This document shows, piece after piece, positions 6,749 to 9,565 of a DNA stretch of 9,565 bases (its first letter is position 1; each line of letters opens with the position of its first letter). Source of the DNA: Spirochaetota bacterium (lineage in GTDB: Bacteria; Spirochaetota; Spirochaetia; Treponematales; Breznakiellaceae). The translations under genes and the position numbers were made by a program. The stretch is taken from positions 1 to 9,565 of the forward strand of contig JAEXTK010000130.1 in assembly GCA_023406985.1 (NCBI GenBank). Direction: 5' to 3'. The notes beneath the pieces are model-generated. The model saw only the letters and a program-made list of their open reading frames with translations. It searched no databases and was not told the DNA's origin.

Positions 6749-6774
6749 ATACGGCGGAGACGCTTGCGCCGTAT
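6749..6774 (+). terminator. 8-bp hairpin between the glycosyltransferase-like and ferredoxin genes; possible weak terminator
   Basis: ATACGGCG (6749-6756) and CGCCGTAT (6767-6774) pair perfectly around a 10-base loop, and the stem is followed by only TTC, so the U-tract is short. It sits 25 bases past the upstream stop and overlaps the proposed ferredoxin -35. It may end the upstream transcript weakly or act in control of the ferredoxin promoter. Confidence 0.4.
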
Positions 6775-6792
6775 TTCGCGATATGGTAGATT
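6764..6792 (+). promoter_or_regulatory. Candidate sigma70-type promoter for the ferredoxin gene
   Basis: TTGCGC (6764-6769) and TAGATT (6787-6792) are 17 bases apart, matching consensus at 3 and 4 of 6 positions. Transcription would start near 6799 and leave a leader of about 25 bases with GAGGA at 6814-6818. The match is modest; the good spacing and the leader length are the support. Confidence 0.45.
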
Positions 6793-6823
6793 TCTCCAAC
6801 ACCACCCTGAAGCGAGGAATCTT

Positions 6824-6994
6824 ATGGCCTACAAGGTTACCGACGCCTGCGTCAATTGCGGCGCGTGCGAGAGCGAATGCCCGAGCGACGCGATCTCCGA
6901 GAAGGACGGCGCCCGCTGGATCGATCCGGCCAAGTGCGTCGACTGCGGCGCTTGCGCCGGCTCCTGCCCGACCGAAGCCATCGTCGAGGGCTGA
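6824..6994 (+). CDS. Clostridial-type 2[4Fe-4S] ferredoxin
   Basis: A 56-residue electron carrier, the normal length for this family. Two complete cluster motifs are present: C9-x2-C12-x2-C15-x3-C19-P and C38-x2-C41-x2-C44-x3-C48-P, so two low-potential [4Fe-4S] clusters are predicted. The two halves repeat each other (CVNCGAC and CVDCGAC), as expected from the family's internal duplication. ATG at 6824 is preceded by GAGGA at a spacing of 5; an upstream in-frame TTG at 6764 would add 20 unlikely residues. Such ferredoxins serve as soluble cytoplasmic partners of pyruvate:ferredoxin oxidoreductase, hydrogenase and related enzymes, which fits a fermentative anaerobe. It is a single-gene unit with its own candidate promoter and a strong terminator downstream. 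Confidence 0.96.
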   Translation: MAYKVTDACVNCGACESECPSDAISEKDGARWIDPAKCVDCGACAGSCPTEAIVEG

Positions 6995-7046
6995 GCGTCC
7001 GGTCGATACGGACGCCGCGGCAACTTCCGCGCAGAGGCGCGGAAGT
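6995..7046 (+). ncRNA. Two perfect hairpins directly after the ferredoxin stop; structured 3' UTR or small RNA
   Basis: The first hairpin, GCGTCCG (6995-7001) with CGGACGC (7009-7015), starts at the base after the stop codon. The second, ACTTCCGCGC (7023-7032) with GCGCGGAAGT (7037-7046), has a 10-bp stem closed by an AGAG tetraloop. Neither is followed by a U-run, so they are not terminators themselves. With the terminator at 7055-7098 they make a compact three-hairpin RNA of about 100 bases. They may protect the short ferredoxin mRNA or be released as a stable RNA. No known RNA family is recognised. Confidence 0.5.
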
Positions 7047-7054
7047 CCACGTTC

Positions 7055-7098
7055 GGCAAGGGTCCCCGCTCGTTCGCGGGTTGCCCTTGCCTTTTTTT
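7055..7098 (+). terminator. Strong intrinsic terminator of the ferredoxin transcript
   Basis: GGCAAGGG (7055-7062) pairs with CCCTTGCC (7084-7091), with an inner stem CCCGC/GCGGG (7065-7069 and 7076-7080), and seven T residues follow directly (7092-7098). This is a textbook rho-independent terminator on the plus strand. Confidence 0.93.
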
Positions 7099-7115
7099 AT
7101 GCCGAACCGTATACA
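7087..7115 (+). promoter_or_regulatory. Candidate promoter for the LysM-M23 peptidase gene, embedded in the preceding terminator
   Basis: TTGCCT (7087-7092) and TATACA (7110-7115) are 17 bases apart, each matching 4 of 6 consensus positions. The -35 lies in the descending arm and T-run of the ferredoxin terminator. Transcription would start near 7122, only 7 to 10 bases before the ATGs at 7129 and 7132, so the message would be almost leaderless. No ribosome site is visible before any candidate start of that gene, which agrees with this. Confidence 0.45.
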
Positions 7116-7128
7116 AGCCATGGACACC

Positions 7129-8094
7129 ATGATGGATACGCTCCGCCGCGCCTTCTCCGCAGTCCTCCTGATCCTCGCCGCGGCGGCCGCGTCCGCCGAG
7201 GGGAACGCCGCGTCCGCCGAAGGGGATGCCGCGCCCGCCGCGCCCCGCATCGAACGGCTCGACGGGACCGACGTGACCTTCCTCCAGTACCTGGCCGACG
7301 TGGAGGAGGCGCGGAGGCGCCTCGCGTCCTCCGGTGCCGATACGGGAGCGGAGGCGGTCGCCGCCCTCGCGACCTACGCCTACCGGACCCTCTCCTCCGA
7401 CGGGATATTCACCCTGGCCGCCCGTTGCAACGTGCCCTACGAAACCATCGCGACGGCCAACCGGCTGGACGCGGCCGAACTCCTCGCCGCCGGCCGCGTC
7501 CTCGTCCTGCCCTCCACGCCGGGCCTCTTCATTCCCGAACGTCCCGAATCGGATCTGGAGCGCCTCTTGGCGGCCTCCCGCGCCGCCGAGCCGGGCTGGA
7601 GCGTGACGCTCCGCACCGCGGAAGGGGCGGCCCGGTTCCGCTTCCTGCCGGGGGCCGAATTCTCTCCGACCGAGCGGGCTTTCTTCCTCAACGCGGCCTT
7701 CCGGTTCCCCCTCCCCGCGGGGACCGTGACGAGTTCCTTCGGCGTGCGGCGGAATCCCTTCAGCGGACACGTGAAGATGCACGAGGGCATCGACCTGGCC
7801 GCGCCCCAGGGCACCTCCGTATTCGCGGCGCGGAGCGGCGTCGTGGCCGCGGTGGGCGTCGATCCGATCCTCGGCCGCTACGTCGTCATCGAACACGAGG
7901 GAGGCTGGAGAAGCGTGTACGGCCACCTCTCCGCGACGCTCACGGACTTGCGGAAGCCGGTGCGATCGGGTACCATCATCGGTAGAGTCGGGACGACGGG
8001 ACAATCGACGGGGCCGCATCTCCATTTTGAATTGAGGCGCAATGGAGAGGCGAAAGATCCCGCCTCCCTGATTTCGAGGGGAATGCAACGATGA
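7129..8094 (+). CDS. Exported LysM-M23 family murein metallopeptidase
   Basis: A 321-residue periplasmic peptidoglycan endopeptidase or scaffold of the NlpD/LytM type. It has a signal peptide (MDTLRRAF, hydrophobic core, ASA|EG), a short Ala-rich repeat linker, a LysM-like segment at about 84-130 (DGIFTLAARCNVPYETIATAN) and a C-terminal M23 domain. All zinc and catalytic residues are seen: H218 and D222 in HEGID, H266 in YGHLS, and H297-L-H299 in GPHLHFE, so it should be active rather than a degenerate activator such as E. coli NlpD. In-frame ATGs lie at 7099, 7120, 7129 and 7132 and none has a ribosome site; 7129 is picked from the promoter position and the signal peptide shape, and is uncertain. 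The stop overlaps the next start (ATGA), linking it to an exported PEGA-like protein, and a class A PBP gene follows, so cell-wall growth or remodelling is the likely setting. Confidence 0.92.
   Translation: MMDTLRRAFSAVLLILAAAAASAEGNAASAEGDAAPAAPRIERLDGTDVTFLQYLADVEEARRRLASSGADTGAEAVAALATYAYRTLSSDGIFTLAARCNVPYETIATANRLDAAELLAAGRVLVLPSTPGLFIPERPESDLERLLAASRAAEPGWSVTLRTAEGAARFRFLPGAEFSPTERAFFLNAAFRFPLPAGTVTSSFGVRRNPFSGHVKMHEGIDLAAPQGTSVFAARSGVVAAVGVDPILGRYVVIEHEGGWRSVYGHLSATLTDLRKPVRSGTIIGRVGTTGQSTGPHLHFELRRNGEAKDPASLISRGMQR
7186..7227 (+). repeat. In-frame 21-bp tandem duplication in the LysM-M23 peptidase linker
   Basis: Two adjacent 21-base units (7186-7206 and 7207-7227) encode AASAEGN and AASAEGD. 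They differ at 3 bases. The repeat lies at the signal peptide cleavage point and the start of the mature protein, so it duplicates a possible ASA cleavage site. It is probably a slippage duplication with no effect on the enzyme domain. Confidence 0.8.
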
Positions 8095-9071
8095 AACGCG
8101 TGCTCTGCGCAGCGCTCCTGATCCTCTTCCTCTGCGGCGTTGCCGGCGCGGAGGCTTTCCGCACGATCGTGGCCGGCCGGATCGACGTTTCCGCTGCCGA
8201 GAGCGACGGCGCTTCCCTCCCCCTTTCCTTCATAGACTCGGCCGTCATCGGCCTGGGCGGGGACGACCGCTTCATCCGCGGCGTCGAGTTGGAACTCCGC
8301 ATCCCCCAGGCGTACTTCAAGTACCGCGGCAGCCTCGCGCTCGTATTCTACGCGGGCATGGACCACGTTCCCGCCAGCGGAGTCGCCGACCTTTCGGCCA
8401 AGCGCGTCGGCTTCGAGATCATGCCGAACAAGCTCCAATCGGTGTACCGGATCCCCCTCCGCGAGGGGCACGGCCTCAAGGCGTCCCCGTACGTGACCAT
8501 TCCGACGCCCATCGTCCCCCCCGCGACCTTCCCGATGCTCTTCCGCATCTTTCCGGTGATCAAGGGCATGCCCGAGGAGATGGAGACGCTCCGCTTCCAG
8601 TTGATCGCCAAGCCCATACTCTCCGACGAGGGCGCGCTCCGCCTCTCCTTCCGCTATCCCGAGAAGCTCAAGGACAAGCCGATCACGGTCCGCCTGGACG
8701 ACGCGGTGCTCGACCTGCCGACCAAGGAGCTCTTCCTCAAAGAAGGGGAGCACCACTTGGCGGTGGTATCGGACGATTACCGCAACGAGAGCCGCCGCGT
8801 CATGATCGAACGGGGCAAGGTGCTCGATCTGGCCGTGGAGCTCCAGGACCCGACGCCGGTCGTCTCCATAGAGGCGCCCGAGAACGCGGCCGTCTACTTC
8901 GACGGCCAGATGGTCGCCGACCCCCGTTCTCCCCTGAGCGCGGAGCCCGGCGAGCACGAGGTGCGCTTCAGCGTGGGGGACTACTCGGTCGTGAAGCCGA
9001 TCACGCTCCGCAAGGGGCGCGTCTACCGCGTCGCCCTCTCGATCGACGTCATCGTTTCCGAGGAAGAATAG
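8091..9071 (+). CDS. Exported protein of unknown function with two C-terminal PEGA-like domains
   Basis: A 326-residue protein. Residues 1-22 form a signal peptide (MKRVLCAALLILFLCGVAGAEA); C15 does not sit in a convincing lipobox, so a soluble periplasmic protein is likely. Residues 23-195 are strand-rich and not recognised. Two repeats follow at about 197-255 and 256-322: each has a V-x-[IL]/VRL opening strand, a D-[AG]-x-[VM] turn, then EGEHHLAVVSDDYR or PGEHEVRFSVGDYS and a closing K/RGKVLDLAVEL or KGRVYRVALSI strand. This is the shape of PEGA domains, which occur in surface and periplasmic proteins of many bacteria. The ATG overlaps the stop of the M23 peptidase gene (ATGA), and GAGGGG precedes it, so the two are translationally linked. 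It may help position or support the peptidase; that role is an inference. Confidence 0.8.
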   Translation: MKRVLCAALLILFLCGVAGAEAFRTIVAGRIDVSAAESDGASLPLSFIDSAVIGLGGDDRFIRGVELELRIPQAYFKYRGSLALVFYAGMDHVPASGVADLSAKRVGFEIMPNKLQSVYRIPLREGHGLKASPYVTIPTPIVPPATFPMLFRIFPVIKGMPEEMETLRFQLIAKPILSDEGALRLSFRYPEKLKDKPITVRLDDAVLDLPTKELFLKEGEHHLAVVSDDYRNESRRVMIERGKVLDLAVELQDPTPVVSIEAPENAAVYFDGQMVADPRSPLSAEPGEHEVRFSVGDYSVVKPITLRKGRVYRVALSIDVIVSEEE

Positions 9072-9128
9072 GGCCCCGGCGACGACCGAATTAGCTCAAG
9101 AAGGTCCCCGCGCCGCCGATACATACAA

Positions 9129-9172
9129 TGTCGGACCTATAGTTCCCCTCCCAAACCGCTATACTTCCGACA
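9129..9172. other. Inverted repeat enclosing two 10-bp direct repeats; control site or RNA element
   Basis: TGTCGGA (9129-9135) and TCCGACA (9166-9172) are exact reverse complements. Between and into the second arm are two near-identical copies of CTATA[G/C]TTCC (9137-9146 and 9159-9168), 22 bases apart, or two helical turns. Each copy contains a -10-like hexamer, TATAGT (9138-9143) and TATACT (9160-9165), but no convincing -35 is found for either. The spacing suits a protein bound to one face of the DNA, and the arms would also fold in RNA. It lies in the 209-base gap between the PEGA-like protein and PBP genes; positions 9072-9128 show nothing else that I can name. Confidence 0.45.
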
Positions 9173-9185
9173 GCCTCAAGGGGCT

Positions 9186-9217
9186 AGGCCGGTGCTCGCG
9201 CACCGGCCTGTTTTTTT
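9186..9217 (+). terminator. Strong intrinsic terminator after the M23/PEGA operon
   Basis: GGCCGGTGC (9187-9195) and GCACCGGCC (9200-9208) pair perfectly around a TCGC loop, with A9186-T9209 as a further pair, followed by G and seven T residues (9211-9217). It ends transcription from the LysM-M23 and PEGA-like genes, 115 bases past the latter's stop, or a short RNA started at the -10-like boxes around 9138-9165. Confidence 0.93.
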
Positions 9218-9244
9218 GCCCCGAACCGGAGGGCGGCCGTCTCC

Positions 9245-9273
9245 TTGACAAAAGGGCGCCCCTTCCGTAGGCT
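9245..9273 (+). promoter_or_regulatory. Promoter for the class A PBP gene, giving a leaderless or nearly leaderless message
   Basis: TTGACA (9245-9250), a perfect -35, is followed after 17 bases by TAGGCT (9268-9273), a weak -10 keeping the T, A and final T of consensus. Transcription would start near 9280, while the ATG is at 9281. No ribosome site precedes that ATG. Confidence 0.65.
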
Positions 9274-9280
9274 CACTTCC

Positions 9281-9565
9281 ATGTCCGCCTCCCCCGACCG
9301 GCCACGCAAGACGACGATCATCATACGGGCCGTCGCGGTCGCCACCGTCATCGCCGCGGTCCTGGTCGGCGTCGCCGCCGGGCTCTCCCTCGCGGAAACC
9401 GTCAACGTCCGGAACCAGGAGAATTTCGTCGAATTCGCGCCCGCTTTGCCGACGAAGATCCTCGACATCAACGGTAAGCTCATCACCGAATTCTCCGCGG
9501 AGGAGAAGCGCGAGCTGGTGTCCATCGACGAGCTGCCGCGCCACCTCATCTACGCGGTCCTCGCG
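9281..9565 (+). CDS. Class A penicillin-binding protein (PBP1a type), N-terminal part only
   Basis: The first 95 codons of a bifunctional peptidoglycan glycosyltransferase/transpeptidase; the gene continues past the window edge. A short basic cytoplasmic start (MSASPDRPRKTT) leads into one membrane helix at about residues 13-35, after which the protein lies in the periplasm. The next segment, TKILDINGKLITEF (about 61-74), and ELVSIDELPRHLIYAVLA at the end match the conserved region just before the catalytic glutamate (ED) of the GT51 glycosyltransferase domain, which would come immediately after the cut. The penicillin-binding domain is out of view. The ATG at 9281 is the only sensible start; it has no ribosome site and coincides with the predicted transcript start. 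The M23 peptidase two genes upstream makes this a cell-wall gene cluster, though a strong terminator separates them. Confidence 0.88.
   Translation, partial: MSASPDRPRKTTIIIRAVAVATVIAAVLVGVAAGLSLAETVNVRNQENFVEFAPALPTKILDINGKLITEFSAEEKRELVSIDELPRHLIYAVLA

Noticed and set aside
7055..7098. Riboswitch or attenuator controlling the peptidase gene
   Set aside because: The hairpins directly follow the ferredoxin stop and end in a plain strong terminator, with no clear anti-terminator pairing and a separate promoter candidate just beyond. It was kept only as a structured 3' end.
5190..7985. 931-codon plus-strand open frame running across the glycosyltransferase-like, ferredoxin and peptidase genes
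   Set aside because: It crosses three recognisable genes and a strong terminator in another frame, and its product is a low-complexity Arg/Pro/Gly chain.
9091..9217. Known small RNA such as SRP RNA, 6S or tmRNA
   Set aside because: I found none of the conserved sequence blocks of those RNAs, for example the GGAAG-type loop of SRP RNA.
1..9565. CRISPR array, transposon, phage or defence island
   Set aside because: No spaced repeats, transposase, integrase, terminal inverted repeats with target duplication, or defence gene families were seen; most genes are housekeeping types.

Overview
The window is a GC-rich piece of a bacterial chromosome, most likely from a high-GC member of the Spirochaetota. 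This rests on family content and is an inference: a BMP/PnrA-type nucleoside-binding protein with an AAGG-type mature end, an exported protein with PEGA-like repeats beside a LysM-M23 peptidase, and a class A penicillin-binding protein beginning TKILDINGKLITEF. No rRNA, tRNA, phage, transposon or CRISPR array is visible. Ten genes are supported, one of them cut by the right edge.

Left half, all on the minus strand (read from 5187 down to 76): a two-part AAA+ ATPase (GTG start at 5187); a soluble PAS-GAF-HisKA_2 histidine kinase whose TTG start overlaps the ATPase stop (TTGA); deoC, deoxyribose-phosphate aldolase, 27 bases further on; and, after an 82-base gap holding its own strong sigma70-type promoter, a BMP/PnrA-like periplasmic nucleoside-binding protein. 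The last two fit one job: nucleoside capture and breakdown of the deoxyribose phosphate released from deoxynucleosides. The kinase and ATPase may be co-transcribed with them, but no response regulator lies in the window. A 20-base C run and a 20-bp perfect palindrome sit beyond the last gene.

Right half, all on the plus strand: a GT-B glycosyltransferase-like protein resembling the MGDG synthase/MurG group; a 56-residue 2[4Fe-4S] ferredoxin in its own small unit, with an AT-rich palindrome upstream and three consecutive hairpins downstream, the last a strong intrinsic terminator; a LysM-M23 murein peptidase overlapped by 4 bases (ATGA) with an exported two-PEGA-like-domain protein; then a 209-base gap with a structured repeat element and a strong terminator; and the N-terminus of a class A penicillin-binding protein whose promoter puts the predicted transcript start almost on the ATG. 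The last three genes form a cell-envelope neighbourhood.

I see no clearly new multi-gene system. The best leads are the coupled AAA+ ATPase/kinase pair, the unassigned glycosyltransferase-like protein, the M23/PEGA pair, and several non-coding structured elements.
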